Notes: generated by a model not told the origin, from the sequence alone. DNA of 64,000 nucleotides from Gemmatimonadales bacterium (GCA_009838765.1 VXQX01000078.1:1-64000), one strand, 5' to 3'. Numbered from the stretch's first letter, positions 17,229 to 27,471 are shown. Made by a program: numbers and translations.

Positions 17229-18220
17229 AACCGATCCGCGTCACGGTGGATCGGGCCGGAACGCCGGAATCGTCGCACCTCGTGTACGGCGTGGTCCACG
17301 AAGTCGGTTCCCCGGGCGGGCGCCGCGCCTTCGGCGATCCGCGTCTGATGGCCTTCTGGCGTTCGTCGATGAAGCCGCTCCAGATCCTTCCGGCGGTGAG
17401 AGACGGCCTGTTCGGGCGACTCGGGCTCGGAGCGGAGGCTCTTGCGCTGGCGTGCGCTTCGCACCATGGGACGCCGCGGCACCTGGAGGTCGTGCAGTCG
17501 GTGATCGAAGCGGCGGAGCTGGCGCCGGAGATGTTCGTCTGCGGGCCACACCGGCCGTTCGACGATGGGGCGGCCCGGGGGATGGACGAGGCCGGGCGCC
17601 TGCCGGGGCGGATCCACAACAACTGTTCGGGTCAGCACGCGGCGCTGTTGGCGCTCTGCGTCGCCCGGGGCTGGCCGTTTCAGGGATACCACGAACCGGG
17701 GCATCCGCTGCAGCGCGCGATCCGCCGCGAGCTTTCGGCGTGGCTGGGTGAAGACTGCGAGCGCCTAACCTGGGGGACGGATGGGTGCGGCCTTCCGACC
17801 CCGGCCCTTGCTCTGCGGGACATGGCGCGCGTGTTCGCGGATTTCGGCGCCTCGCCGGAGGCGGCGGTGCGATCCGTTGTGACGGCGATGACGGCGCACC
17901 CGACATTGGTGTCAGGTCCCGCGGCACTGTCGGCGAACCTGATGCGGGCGAGTTCCGGACGGATCCTCGCCAAGGAGGGGGCGGAAGGAGTCTTCTGCCT
18001 GGCGAGCGCGCAGGGGGCGTGGGGGGCGGCCTTCAAGGTGCTGGATGGGGCCACGAGGGCGCTGGGGCCGGCGGTGGTGCACGCGCTTGAGATGCTGTCG
18101 CTGCTGGCGCCGGATGAGGTAGGGCGGCTGGAGAGCTTCGCGCACCCGGTGGTGCGGAACACGTGCGGGAACGAGGTCGGGGTGCTGTCGGTGGAGGGAG
18201 AATCTTGTTCGTCGACGTAG
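17225..18220 (+). CDS. L-asparaginase, Rhizobium etli AII type (class 3)
   Basis: A 331-residue asparaginase II of the thermolabile R. etli family, unrelated to E. coli asparaginases. Both expected Ser-Lys tandems are present (Ser47-Lys50 in RSSMK; Ser79 in ASHHG with Lys250 in LAKEGAEG), as are zinc-site Cys134 (NNCSG) and Cys188 (TDGCG). The family lysine in CSGKH, reported as a zinc ligand, is Gln137 here, which is unusual. ATGA overlap with the preceding gene fixes the start. Its last 16 bases overlap obg. Confidence 0.9.
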   Translation: MKPIRVTVDRAGTPESSHLVYGVVHEVGSPGGRRAFGDPRLMAFWRSSMKPLQILPAVRDGLFGRLGLGAEALALACASHHGTPRHLEVVQSVIEAAELAPEMFVCGPHRPFDDGAARGMDEAGRLPGRIHNNCSGQHAALLALCVARGWPFQGYHEPGHPLQRAIRRELSAWLGEDCERLTWGTDGCGLPTPALALRDMARVFADFGASPEAAVRSVVTAMTAHPTLVSGPAALSANLMRASSGRILAKEGAEGVFCLASAQGAWGAAFKVLDGATRALGPAVVHALEMLSLLAPDEVGRLESFAHPVVRNTCGNEVGVLSVEGESCSST

Positions 18221-19251
18221 CGAGAATACACGTAGCCGGCGGGGCGGGCGGGGCGGGTGCCGTCGCCTTCCGGCGCGAGAAAGGTGTGCCCCGCGGGGGG
18301 CCCGCCGGCGGGCGGGGCGGAAACGGCGGCGGCGTGATCCTCGTTGCCGATCGCCGGCTCGACACGCTGCTGGACTACTCGTACCGCGAGCACTACAAGG
18401 CTGGACGCGCCGGTCACGGGGAAGGGAAGAACCGCGATGGGGCCTCGGGGGAAGATCTGCGGCTCCCCGTACCTCTCGGGACGCTCGTGCGCGATGTCGA
18501 GACGGGCGAGCGGATCGGCGAACTGCTCGAGGAGGCCGACGAACTCGTCGTGGCCCGCGGCGGCCGCGGAGGAAGGGGCAACGCGAGTTTCGCTTCGCCG
18601 ACGCGACAGACGCCGCGCGAGTGGGAACCGGGGGAATGGGGGGAGGAGCGGCACATCGAACTCGAACTCAAGCTCATTGCCGACGTGGGTCTGGTGGGGG
18701 AGCCCAACGCCGGAAAGTCGACGCTCCTCGCCCGCGTCACGGCGGCGAAGCCCCGGATCGCCGAGTATCCCTTCTCGACGCTGACGCCCAACCTCGGGGT
18801 CGTGGGCCTGAGCGGGAGCCGCTCGTTCGTGATGGCGGACATCCCGGGCATCATCGAAGGGGCGCACCAGGGACGCGGCCTGGGCACGCAGTTCCTTCGG
18901 CACATCGAACGCACGCGCACGCTAGCGCTCCTCGTCCCGGTGGACGACGAGGATCCGCAGGCGACCTACGATCTGCTGCGCGAGGAACTGCGGGCGCACG
19001 ACGCGGCGCTTGCGGGCATATCTCACTGCGTTCTCCTGACGAAGGCGGACGTGAATCCCACTGCGGCCCGACCGCCGATATCGCTCGAAGCCCCCGGGAG
19101 CTGGGGCCAGTTCACGATCTCGGCCGTGACCGGGGCCGGTCTCGATGGCGCGCTCGAGGGTCTGTGGGCACGCGTGCAGAAAGAGAAGGAGGCCGCGTCG
19201 GCCGATGCCGAAGCGGATCCGTTCGGGAACGGCGAGACGTGGCGCCCGTAA
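18205..19251 (+). CDS. obg: Obg family GTPase
   Basis: A 348-residue ribosome-assembly/stress GTPase. The glycine-rich Obg domain (1-158) holds VAGGAGGAGAVAFRREK and GGRGGNGGGV. The G domain follows with GEPNAGKST (G1), DIPGIIEGAHQGRGLG (G3) and TKAD (G4). The optional C-terminal OCT domain is absent. The start is TTG 18205, giving the normal LFVDVARIHV N-terminus, with TGGAGG eight bases upstream inside the asparaginase gene. Confidence 0.95.
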   Translation: MFVDVARIHVAGGAGGAGAVAFRREKGVPRGGPAGGRGGNGGGVILVADRRLDTLLDYSYREHYKAGRAGHGEGKNRDGASGEDLRLPVPLGTLVRDVETGERIGELLEEADELVVARGGRGGRGNASFASPTRQTPREWEPGEWGEERHIELELKLIADVGLVGEPNAGKSTLLARVTAAKPRIAEYPFSTLTPNLGVVGLSGSRSFVMADIPGIIEGAHQGRGLGTQFLRHIERTRTLALLVPVDDEDPQATYDLLREELRAHDAALAGISHCVLLTKADVNPTAARPPISLEAPGSWGQFTISAVTGAGLDGALEGLWARVQKEKEAASADAEADPFGNGETWRP

Positions 19252-19280
19252 CGGAGAGGCGTTCCGCGGAGGGGCGAGCG

Positions 19281-20426
19281 ATGGAGGCGGAACTGGCGGC
19301 GCTCGTCGTCCTGGCCCGCGTCCCCGGCATCGGGCTGCGGACCGTCCGGCGCCTGGTCGACCGCCACGGCGGGGCTTCGCAGGCGCTCATGGCGGTGCGC
19401 CGCGCCGCGCCGGACGATTTGCGCGCGCTCCGCGAAGGCGGTCGGACGCCGCCGGCGAGGAGGGGCCGGGCCCCCGGCCCGGCCGGCGAGAGCGCGGCGC
19501 GGTCGCTGCTGCGCGAAGCGCGCGCCAAGGGGATCCGCGTGGCGGGGTACACCGACTGTGGGGAAGCCGCATATCCCGCGGGGCTGCGCGATCTGCCTGA
19601 TCCGCCCCCCGTCCTCTTCAAGCGCGGCCCCGGGATCCCGGACTCCGGGCGGACGCTCGCCGTCGTGGGCACGCGGGCCGCGTCGTCCTACGGGCTGCGC
19701 ACGGCATATGCACTGGGAAAGGAACTCGGACGCTGGGGCTGGACGGTCGTCAGCGGCATGGCGCGCGGCATCGATGCGGCGGCCCACGCCGGCGCCCTCG
19801 ACGCGGGCGGGGGGACCATCGGCGTTCTCGGAACCGGAGTCGATCGCGAGTACCCGGCGGAAAACCGGGACCTCTACCGGAGAATGCAATCGCACGGCCT
19901 GCTGCTGAGCGAGTTCGAGCCGGGGGCGCCGCCGACCCGTTCCGCGTTTCCGCGGCGCAACCGGGTGATCGCCGCCCTCGCCCGCGGCGTCATCGTCGTC
20001 GAAGCGGGTGGAAAGAGCGGGGCCCTGAACACGGCGGACCATGCCCTGGACCTGGGACGCGAAGTGCTCGCGGTGCCCGGGCGGATCGATGATCCGGGCG
20101 CCGCCGGGTGCCTCCGCCTCCTGCGCCAGGGCGCCGGGCTCGTGGCCGGCGTGCGAGACGTGTTCGACGCCCTGGACTGGCTGTGCCTCGAGACGCCGCC
20201 AGGACCGGAAGACGGATCCGCCTCGCCCGTCGATGGATCCGCCGGCGACCGCCGTCTGCTCGGAGCGCTGTCGCGAGGACCCCGTTCACCGGATGAACTC
20301 GCCGTCGGTCTGGAGATGCCCGTCACGAAGGTGCTCGGCGGACTCGGACGGCTGGAACTCGAGGGGTGGGTCGAGCGCCGACCGGGAGGGAACTTCGCCG
20401 CCGTTCGGCGGCGGGGCGGCCGCTGA
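19281..20426 (+). CDS. dprA: DNA processing protein DprA
   Basis: A 381-residue DprA/Smf that loads RecA on incoming single-stranded DNA in transformation. An N-terminal helix-hairpin-helix-like region (VPGIGLRTVRRLV) is followed by the Rossmann fold with GTRAASSYG, SGMARGIDAAAH, GVLGTG and FPRRNRVIAAL. A C-terminal winged helix (about 315-380) ends the protein. ATG 19281 has GGAGG eight bases upstream; an in-frame GTG at 19239 inside obg is possible but less likely. It implies the host could be naturally competent, although no com genes are visible here. Confidence 0.94.
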   Translation: MEAELAALVVLARVPGIGLRTVRRLVDRHGGASQALMAVRRAAPDDLRALREGGRTPPARRGRAPGPAGESAARSLLREARAKGIRVAGYTDCGEAAYPAGLRDLPDPPPVLFKRGPGIPDSGRTLAVVGTRAASSYGLRTAYALGKELGRWGWTVVSGMARGIDAAAHAGALDAGGGTIGVLGTGVDREYPAENRDLYRRMQSHGLLLSEFEPGAPPTRSAFPRRNRVIAALARGVIVVEAGGKSGALNTADHALDLGREVLAVPGRIDDPGAAGCLRLLRQGAGLVAGVRDVFDALDWLCLETPPGPEDGSASPVDGSAGDRRLLGALSRGPRSPDELAVGLEMPVTKVLGGLGRLELEGWVERRPGGNFAAVRRRGGR

Positions 20427-21580
20427 TGTCCGGCAAGCGCCCACCCCGCTCCCTGTATGTGCATTTTCCCTTCTGCGCGCATCGCTGCCACTACTGCGAT
20501 TTCTCCGTCCAGCGCGCGTCGGCGCCACCGGTATCCCGCTGGCTCGCGGCGATCGAGGTCGAACTCGCCTGGTGGTTCGAGCGCAACGGGTGGGATTCGG
20601 GGGACACGCTCGATACGATCTTCGTCGGGGGCGGGACGCCTTCGCTCATGGGGTCCAGCGGGATGGACGAGCTGGCCTCGCGAATCTCCGCCTGGTTCCG
20701 AATCGACCCAGCGCACACCGAATGGACGGCTGAGGCGAATCCCGCATCCTTCGACGCACGTCTCGGGTCGAGCTGGCGGACGGCGGGCGTGAACCGGCTG
20801 AGTCTCGGCGTACAGGCTCTGGACGATGCGGTTCTGGCGTGGCTGGGCCGGCTGCACGACCGGCGACGGGCCGCGGAAGCCGTAGCGGAGGCGAAAGATG
20901 CCGGGTTCGAACGCGTCAGCGTGGACCTCATCTTCGGTCTCCCCCCGGAAGTGAGGCGGGACCTCGCGGCGGAGGTGGAAGCGGCGGCCGCGCTCGACGT
21001 ATCTCACCTGAGTCTCTATGGCCTGACCGTGGAGCCGCGCACTCCGCTGGCCGAGTGGATCCGCCTGGGCCGGGTCGGAGCGCCGGACGAGAAGCGCTAT
21101 GCGGAGGAGTACCGGCTCCTGTCGCGCGACCTGCGCGCGGCCGGGTATGAGCAGTACGAGGTGTCGAACTTCGCGCGGCCGGGAGCGCAGTGTCGCCACA
21201 ACTGGTCGTACTGGAACCGGACGTCGTATCTTGCCCTCGGCCCGTCCGCGCATGGATTCCTCCCGCCGATCCGCAGTTGGAACGTCTTTCGCTGGGACCG
21301 GTATGAACGCGCGCTGCGGGATGGTCGCGGTCCGCTCGAAGGTTGGGAGCGCGTGGGGGTGGAAGAGGAGGCGCTGGAACGGATCTGGCTGGGTCTTCGT
21401 ACGAATCGCGGACTGACGCCCGATTTCGCGCGGAAGACCTCGTCGCACGGGCTCCGCCTCGACGATTGGGCCGAGGCCGGGTGGATGGAGGAGCGGAACG
21501 GACGCTGGCGGGCGACGATCGAAGGGTGGCTGCGCCTGGATGCGATCGCCGCCGAACTCGCCGGGGCTGAGAGAGCATGA
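20426..21580 (+). CDS. hemW: HemW-like radical SAM protein
   Basis: A 384-residue member of the HemN/HemW radical SAM family. The iron-sulfur motif CAHRCHYC is at 17-24 after LYVHFPF; FVGGGTPS, RLSLGVQ and DLIFGLP are typical. Like HemW it lacks the longer N-terminal extension of true oxygen-independent coproporphyrinogen oxidase, so heme trafficking is the more likely role. The TGATG junction with dprA and the ATGA junction with hrcA support coupling; the hemW-hrcA order is common in bacteria. Confidence 0.9.
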   Translation: MSGKRPPRSLYVHFPFCAHRCHYCDFSVQRASAPPVSRWLAAIEVELAWWFERNGWDSGDTLDTIFVGGGTPSLMGSSGMDELASRISAWFRIDPAHTEWTAEANPASFDARLGSSWRTAGVNRLSLGVQALDDAVLAWLGRLHDRRRAAEAVAEAKDAGFERVSVDLIFGLPPEVRRDLAAEVEAAAALDVSHLSLYGLTVEPRTPLAEWIRLGRVGAPDEKRYAEEYRLLSRDLRAAGYEQYEVSNFARPGAQCRHNWSYWNRTSYLALGPSAHGFLPPIRSWNVFRWDRYERALRDGRGPLEGWERVGVEEEALERIWLGLRTNRGLTPDFARKTSSHGLRLDDWAEAGWMEERNGRWRATIEGWLRLDAIAAELAGAERA

Positions 21581-22620
21581 CCCTGCCAACATTGACAGAG
21601 CGCGAGCGGGCCGTCCTCGCGGCGGTCATCGACTCTTTCGTTCGCACGGCCGCCCCGGCCGGCTCGCGAAGGATCGGCAAGGAGTACGCCCTCGGCGTAT
21701 CCCCGGCGACGATCCGCAACACGATGGCGGACCTCGAGAGGAAGGGTCTGCTCTCACACCCCTACACCTCCGCGGGACGCCTTCCGACGGACCTCGCGTA
21801 CCGGTATTACGTCGATGCGCTCATGCGCTGGGGCGGCATCCGGAAGCGGGACCAGGCCAAGCTCGAACGCGAGTTGGGGGACGCGGAAGCCGGCGGCGTG
21901 GAGGATCTCATGGGCAAGGCGGCGCGCGTCCTCAGCCTCCTGACGGGGGAACTCGGCCTCGCCGTGGGTCCGACGCTCGCCACGGCCACGCTTGAGCGTC
22001 TCGAGCTCGTGCCGCTTTCGAGCGAGAAGGTGCTCCTCGTGTTCACGATCGAATCCGGCGTGGTGCGCACCGTATACGTGGACGTGACGACGCGGATACC
22101 GCGGGCGACGCTTCAGGCGGTGTCGCAGGCGCTGAACGAACGGTTGGCGGGCAGCGCGATCTCCGAGATCCAGGCGACGCTGCGCGAGCGACTGGGCGAC
22201 CTGAGTTTCGGCAACCGCGGCGCCGAGGAATTGATGAACATCTTCGTGCACAGCGGTCCGGATATCTTCGAGTGGGCCCGCCGCGAGCGCGAGATCCACC
22301 TCGGGAGCGCCGCGGCGCTGACCGAGCAGCCGGAGTTCACGACGAGCGAGCGCCTGCGCGAACTGCTCCTCCTCACGGAGCGCCGGGAGCTGCTCGCCTC
22401 CGTGCTGGGCGACCGGGGCGGCTCGGACGGTCCCCATGTGACGATCGGCGCCGAGCATGGCCAGCCGGAACTCGATGATCTGACCATCGTCACGGCCAAC
22501 TATGCCGTCGGCAGCCTGCAGGGCACGGTCGGCGTGATCGGGCCGACGCGCATGCCGTACGACAAGGTCGTCTCCATCGTCGACTGGACCTCCGACCTTC
22601 TCACGCGGCTGACGCCGTGA
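21577..22620 (+). CDS. hrcA: heat-inducible transcription repressor HrcA
   Basis: A 347-residue repressor of class I heat-shock genes. The N-terminal winged helix (SPATIRNTMADLERKGLLSH, about 42-61) is followed by the conserved TSAGRLPTDLAYRYYVD and the C-terminal GAF-like and dimerisation region ending in GVIGPTRMPYDKVVSIV. ATGA overlap with hemW. HrcA normally binds the CIRCE inverted repeat, which I do not find in this window, so its targets lie elsewhere. Confidence 0.96.
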   Translation: MTLPTLTERERAVLAAVIDSFVRTAAPAGSRRIGKEYALGVSPATIRNTMADLERKGLLSHPYTSAGRLPTDLAYRYYVDALMRWGGIRKRDQAKLERELGDAEAGGVEDLMGKAARVLSLLTGELGLAVGPTLATATLERLELVPLSSEKVLLVFTIESGVVRTVYVDVTTRIPRATLQAVSQALNERLAGSAISEIQATLRERLGDLSFGNRGAEELMNIFVHSGPDIFEWARREREIHLGSAAALTEQPEFTTSERLRELLLLTERRELLASVLGDRGGSDGPHVTIGAEHGQPELDDLTIVTANYAVGSLQGTVGVIGPTRMPYDKVVSIVDWTSDLLTRLTP

Positions 22621-23786
22621 GCGGACACCGCGACTACTACGAACTGCTCGGCGTCTCCCGCGATGCCGATGCGGACGCACTGAAGCGGGCGTACCGGCGC
22701 CTCGCCATGGAGTACCATCCGGACCGCAATTCCGCATCCGACGCGGAGGAGCGGTTCAAAGAGGTGACGGAGGCGTGGGAAGTGCTCCGGGACCCGGGCA
22801 AGCGGCAGCTGTACGACCAGTACGGCAAGGCCGGCGTGCGGCGCGGCGGTGGAGGCGAGGCGCCGTTCTCCGGATTCAACGACTTTTCCGACGCGTTCGA
22901 CGTGTTCATGCGGGAGTTCGGAGGGGGCGGCTTCGGAGGAGGCGGCTTCGGGGACCTCTTCGGAGACGCACGATCCCCCAACCAGCCGCGCCGCGGCTCC
23001 ACCCTCAAGGTCTCCGTCGCGATCACGCTGGAGGAGGCGGCGAGGGGGGCCCGGCGTTCTCTCCGCGTCTCCGCTCTCGATCGGTGCGAGCGCTGCGATG
23101 CGACGGGCGCCGAGCCCGGAAGCACGGCGTCCACGTGCGGGACGTGCCAGGGTTCCGGCGAGATCCGTATGGTCCAGCGCTCGATGCTGGGACAGTTCGT
23201 CTCCGTGCGTCCCTGCTCCGCGTGCGGCGGAGAGGGGACCTGGGTCGCGGACGAATGCCGCGACTGCCGGCGAACGGGGCGCGTGCGGGTCGACCGATCC
23301 GTGGACATCGAGATTCCCGCGGGGATTTCCTCCGACGACTACCTGAAACTGCGCGGGCGCGGGAACGTTGGGCCGCGCGGCGGGCCGGCCGGGGACCTTA
23401 TCGTGCAGGTGGAGGTCGAGCCGCACGACCGCTTCGAGCGCAGGGGCGATGATCTCGTGCTCGACCTTCCCGTCACGTTCTCCCAGGCGGCGCTGGGTGA
23501 CGAACTCGATGTGCCGACGATCCTCGGACAGGCCCGGCTCAAGGTGCCCGCGGGGATCCAGGCGGGGCAGGTCCTCAGGCTTCGCGGCCAGGGAATGCCG
23601 CGTTTGCGGGCCGGGGGCCACGGGGACCAGCTGGTGCGGGTGCACACGTGGACGCCGAGCGAGCTGTCCCGGCGCCAGCGCGACATCCTGGAGTCGCTGC
23701 GGGAGGTGGAGGATGCGCCGCCCGAGCCGCGCCGGGGCGAGGATCCGAGCTTCTGGGAGCGCGTAAAGGCGGCGTTTACGGCGTAG
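22617..23786 (+). CDS. dnaJ: chaperone DnaJ
   Basis: A 389-residue type I Hsp40 co-chaperone. J domain 1-70 with HPD in YHPDRN; a Gly/Phe-rich linker (GGGGFGGGGFGDLFGD) at about 100-117; four CxxCxxxG zinc repeats (CERC, CGTC, CSAC, CRDC) between 155 and 225; then the peptide-binding C-terminal domain. The GTG start at 22617 overlaps the hrcA stop. No grpE or dnaK is adjacent, so this is an hrcA-dnaJ pair. The last 11 bases overlap the convergent tal gene. Confidence 0.96.
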   Translation: MSGHRDYYELLGVSRDADADALKRAYRRLAMEYHPDRNSASDAEERFKEVTEAWEVLRDPGKRQLYDQYGKAGVRRGGGGEAPFSGFNDFSDAFDVFMREFGGGGFGGGGFGDLFGDARSPNQPRRGSTLKVSVAITLEEAARGARRSLRVSALDRCERCDATGAEPGSTASTCGTCQGSGEIRMVQRSMLGQFVSVRPCSACGGEGTWVADECRDCRRTGRVRVDRSVDIEIPAGISSDDYLKLRGRGNVGPRGGPAGDLIVQVEVEPHDRFERRGDDLVLDLPVTFSQAALGDELDVPTILGQARLKVPAGIQAGQVLRLRGQGMPRLRAGGHGDQLVRVHTWTPSELSRRQRDILESLREVEDAPPEPRRGEDPSFWERVKAAFTA

Positions 23787-24927
23787 CGGTCCCCGACGCG
23801 ACAGCCGTGGCGGGTTGCGACGCCATCCGGTCCGCGAGGCTCGCGAGGAGTCGGTCGAACGGGACGGCGAACTTCTCGACGCCCTCCGCCAGCAGTTGAT
23901 CCGTGACCTCGTTCAGGTCGATCCCGACAGCCGCCAGCTCCGCCATCGTGCGACGGGCCCCGTCGACGCCGTCGGTCAGCGTGCCGGCGACCCGCCCGTG
24001 ATCCCTGAAGGCGTCGATCGTCTTCTCCGGAAGGGTGTTGACCGTCATGTCGCCGATGAGCGGCTCGACGTACATCACGTCGGAATACGCGGGGTTCTTC
24101 GTGCTTGTGCTCGCCCACAGCATGCGTTGCGGACGGGCGCCGAGCCGGGCGAGACGGGCCCACCGGTCCGTAGCCAGCCGCCGCTGGAAGCCGACGTACG
24201 CGAGTTTCGCGTTGGCGACCGCCGCCTTGCCGAGCAGGGCCTCGCAGCGAGCGGCGTCGCCCTCCGGAGCGTCGGCCAGCTCCGCGAGCCTCCGGTCGGT
24301 CAGCCCGTCGATCCGGCTCACGAAGAAGCTGGCCACCGAGGCGACATCGTGGACGGACCGGCCCGCTTCGATCCGCTGCTCCAGCGCCTCCGTGTGGGCG
24401 TCCGCCACCGCCTCGTAGGCGTCGATGGAAAAGAGGAGCGTCACGTTCACGTTCACGCCCTCGAACAGCGCCTGCCGGATGGCAGGCACTCCGGCCGGCG
24501 TCCCGGGGATCTTGATGAGGACGTTGGGGCGGGCCACGTCGTCGTGGAGGCGGCGCGCCGCCCGTACCGTGCCCTCCGTATCGTTCGCCAGGTGGGGAGA
24601 CACCTCGAGGGAAACGTATCCATCGACGCCGGCCGAACTCTCCCATACGCCCCGCAGGATGTCGCACGCGCCCTGAACGTCGGCGACGGTGAGCCGGTCG
24701 TAGACTTCGTCCACGCCGAGACCCGCGTCGGCGGAGCGGGCGATGTCCTCATCGTACTGCGCGCTGCCGGTGATGGCGTTGTGGAAGATCGCGGGGTTCG
24801 AGGTAACCCCTCTCAACCCTTCGGTCTCGACCCTGCGGGCCAGCTCTCCGTCGACCAGCATCCCGCGCGTCAGGTTATCGAGCCAGTAGCTCTGGCCGTG
24901 TTCCTGGAGCTGAAGCAGCGCGCTCAT
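23776..24927 (-). CDS. tal: transaldolase
   Basis: A 383-residue transaldolase of the longer bacterial/plant type, moving a dihydroxyacetone unit between sugar phosphates. Conserved segments: GVTSNPAIF near 41-49, the Schiff-base lysine in VLIKIPGT, NVTLLFS, SFFVSRID and LWASTSTKNP. ATG 24927 follows GGAGGGGAG. It is the last gene of the minus-strand tkt-rpiB-tal unit, which supplies the non-oxidative pentose phosphate pathway. Confidence 0.96.
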   Translation of the reverse strand: MSALLQLQEHGQSYWLDNLTRGMLVDGELARRVETEGLRGVTSNPAIFHNAITGSAQYDEDIARSADAGLGVDEVYDRLTVADVQGACDILRGVWESSAGVDGYVSLEVSPHLANDTEGTVRAARRLHDDVARPNVLIKIPGTPAGVPAIRQALFEGVNVNVTLLFSIDAYEAVADAHTEALEQRIEAGRSVHDVASVASFFVSRIDGLTDRRLAELADAPEGDAARCEALLGKAAVANAKLAYVGFQRRLATDRWARLARLGARPQRMLWASTSTKNPAYSDVMYVEPLIGDMTVNTLPEKTIDAFRDHGRVAGTLTDGVDGARRTMAELAAVGIDLNEVTDQLLAEGVEKFAVPFDRLLASLADRMASQPATAVASGTATP

Positions 24928-24952
24928 CTCTCTCCCCTCCGCATCGTGTGTC

Positions 24953-25414
24953 TCAGGTGTCCGATTTCAGGTGTCGGGCCTCGATGTCCAGAACTTTTTC
25001 GAGCCGCCGTCGATGCCTCGGCTCGGCCGAAAAATCCGCGGCCAGGAATGCGTTCGTGATGGCGCGCGCGAGGGCGATGCCGATTACGCGTTCCCCCATG
25101 CAGAGGACGTTCATGTCGTCGTGATCGACCCCCTGCGTCGCCGAATACGTGTCGTGGCATACGCCCGCCCGGACTCCCGGCACCTTGTTTGCCGCGATAC
25201 AGACGCCCACGGCGGATCCGCAGATAACGATACCGCGTTCGACATCGCCGCGCGCGACCCGCTCGGCGACGGCGAAGGCGAAGTCGGGGTAGTCGACGGA
25301 GTCAGTGCCGTGCGTGCCGACGTCAACGATTTCGTGCCCCGCGTCGCGAAGCTCCGCGGCGAGGACATCCTTGTAGCTTACGCCCGCGTGATCCGCCCCG
25401 ACCGCAAGCTTCAC
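24953..25414 (-). CDS. rpiB: ribose 5-phosphate isomerase B
   Basis: A 153-residue RpiB/LacA-family isomerase interconverting ribulose and ribose 5-phosphate. It has the N-terminal GADHAG, the catalytic cysteine in [14 protein letters not shown] (Cys65) and the C-terminal [18 protein letters not shown] 25414 overlaps the tkt stop as GTGA, and tal starts 25 bases downstream. Confidence 0.95.
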   Translation of the reverse strand: MKLAVGADHAGVSYKDVLAAELRDAGHEIVDVGTHGTDSVDYPDFAFAVAERVARGDVERGIVICGSAVGVCIAANKVPGVRAGVCHDTYSATQGVDHDDMNVLCMGERVIGIALARAITNAFLAADFSAEPRHRRRLEKVLDIEARHLKSDT

Positions 25415-27471
25415 GCCCGTCGCTCCGCCGCGAGCGCCTCCAGGGCCCGGGCGACGAGAGCCTCCGCCGTGAAGCCGAAACGGGCGAAGTTGTCCGCGGC
25501 AGATGCGGACTGGCCGAAGCGATCGATTCCGATGACGGCGCCGTCGCGCCCCACCCATTCCGTCCAACCGAGGGTGGCGCCGGCTTCAATCGCAACCCGC
25601 GGAATGCCCGGAGGAAGGACTTCGTCCCGGTAGGACGCCGGCTGAGCGCGGAAGAGTTCCCAACTCGGGAAGGAGACCACGCGCGCCGATACCCCCTCCG
25701 CCGCAAGGACTCGCGCCGCTTCGACCGCCACCTGCAGCTCCGAACCGGTCCCGAGAAGCACGACCTGCAGGGGGCCGGGCTCCGTTCCGATGACGTAGGC
25801 GCCGCGTCCCACCCCATCGCGGGCGGCGCCGGCCACGCGCTCGAGATGGGGGACTTTCTGGCGCGTGAGTACGAGAATCGTAGGCCCCGTGCGGCGCTCG
25901 ATCGCGAAGCGCCACGCCTGAACGGTCTCCTCCGGGTCCGCGGGACGCAGCACGACGACCCCGGGCATCGCCCGGAAGGAGGCGAGGTGCTCGACCGGCT
26001 GGTGCGTCGGGCCGTCGGCCCCGAGGCCGATCGAGTCGTGCGTCATCACGTAGATGTTGGGCAGCCCCATCAGGGCGGCGAGCCGCATCGACGGCCGGGC
26101 GTAGTCCGTAAAGGTGAAGAACGTCGCGATGTACGGCCGAATGGCGCCGTGGAGGACGAGTCCGTTCGCGATGGAGGCCATCGCGTGCTCCCGGATGCCC
26201 CACCGCAGATTGCGGCCCTCGGGCGCGTCCCTCGAGAAGTTCGGCGAGTCGATCAATGTGTTGTTCGAGCCCGACAGGTCGGCGCTCCCGCCGATGAGTT
26301 CGGGGAGGCGGGGCGCCAGCCCGGCCAGGATTCGGCCGGAAGCGGCCCGCGTGGCGATCGGATCTTCGTTCGGGCCGAAGCTCGGCAGGTTCTCGTCCCA
26401 CGCCGCCGGCAGCTTCGACCGGATGCGGCGTTCGAGTTCCGCGGCCAGCTCCGGGTGCTCCGCGCGGTAGCGCTCGAAGCGCTCCTCCCACGCCGCGACG
26501 AGCGCTTCGCCGCGCGCGACCTGTCGGCCCATGTGGCCTCGGACGCTGTCCGGCACGAGGAACGGAGGTTCCGCCGGCCAGCCGTACACCTCCTTGGTGA
26601 GCCGGACTTCCTCCTCGCCAAGCGGCGCGCCGTGCGCGGCGGCCGTGTCCTGCTTGTTGGGGGCGCCGTATCCGATATGCGAGCGGACGATGATGAGCGA
26701 AGGGCGGTCCGCCACGCTCCGGGCCCCCTCGATCGCCGCGTCGAGCGCCCCGAGGTCGTTTGCGTCCCCGACGGACTGCACGTGCCACCCCAGCGACTCG
26801 AATCGCCCGCGCACGTCCTCGGAAAAGGCGAGGTCGATGTCGCCGTCGATCGTGATCCTGTTGTCATCGTAGAGCCAGACGAGCTTGCCGAGGCCCAGGT
26901 GTCCGGCGAGCGACGCGGCTTCGTACGAGACGCCTTCCATGAGGTCGCCGTCGCTGCAGATGACGTACGTCCGGTGATCGATGATCGAATGGCCCGGCCG
27001 GTTGAACACCGCCGCGAGATGCGCTTCGGCGATCGCCATCCCCACGGAGTTCGCGACGCCCTGGCCGAGCGGGCCGGTCGTCGTCTCGACGCCGTCGACG
27101 TGCCCGTACTCGGGGTGGCCCGCCGTGCAGCTCCCCGCCCGCCGGAAGTTGCGGATTTCCTCCAGCGGAAGGTCGAACCCGGTGAGGTGGAGGACGGCAT
27201 ACTGGAGGATCGCGGCGTGGCCGGCGGAGAGCACGAACCGGTCCCGGTCGAACCAGGCGGGGTCTCGCGGGCTGTACCGCATGTGGCGCATCCACAGGGT
27301 GTACGCCACGGGGGCGAGCGCCATCGCGGTGCCGGGATGCCCGGATCCGGCCCGCTGGACGGCGTCCATGGCGAGCGTGCGGATTGTGTCGATGGACTGG
27401 GTTTCTACGGAAGGGGCCGCGCCCGGAGCGGCGGACCCGGAAACGGCCTGGACGGTCCCTGTCTCGTTCAA
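25411..27471 (-). CDS. tkt: transketolase
   Basis: A 686-residue thiamine-diphosphate enzyme. The N-terminal domain has AGSGHPG (41-47) and the ThDP/magnesium motif [14 protein letters not shown] as CSDGDLMEG; the middle domain has IREHAM and [10 protein letters not shown], and [17 protein letters not shown] is typical. The start is TTG 27471, with a G-rich ribosome-binding site (GAGGGGG) just upstream. It heads the pentose phosphate operon tkt-rpiB-tal. Confidence 0.96.
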   Translation of the reverse strand: MNETGTVQAVSGSAAPGAAPSVETQSIDTIRTLAMDAVQRAGSGHPGTAMALAPVAYTLWMRHMRYSPRDPAWFDRDRFVLSAGHAAILQYAVLHLTGFDLPLEEIRNFRRAGSCTAGHPEYGHVDGVETTTGPLGQGVANSVGMAIAEAHLAAVFNRPGHSIIDHRTYVICSDGDLMEGVSYEAASLAGHLGLGKLVWLYDDNRITIDGDIDLAFSEDVRGRFESLGWHVQSVGDANDLGALDAAIEGARSVADRPSLIIVRSHIGYGAPNKQDTAAAHGAPLGEEEVRLTKEVYGWPAEPPFLVPDSVRGHMGRQVARGEALVAAWEERFERYRAEHPELAAELERRIRSKLPAAWDENLPSFGPNEDPIATRAASGRILAGLAPRLPELIGGSADLSGSNNTLIDSPNFSRDAPEGRNLRWGIREHAMASIANGLVLHGAIRPYIATFFTFTDYARPSMRLAALMGLPNIYVMTHDSIGLGADGPTHQPVEHLASFRAMPGVVVLRPADPEETVQAWRFAIERRTGPTILVLTRQKVPHLERVAGAARDGVGRGAYVIGTEPGPLQVVLLGTGSELQVAVEAARVLAAEGVSARVVSFPSWELFRAQPASYRDEVLPPGIPRVAIEAGATLGWTEWVGRDGAVIGIDRFGQSASAADNFARFGFTAEALVARALEALAAERRA

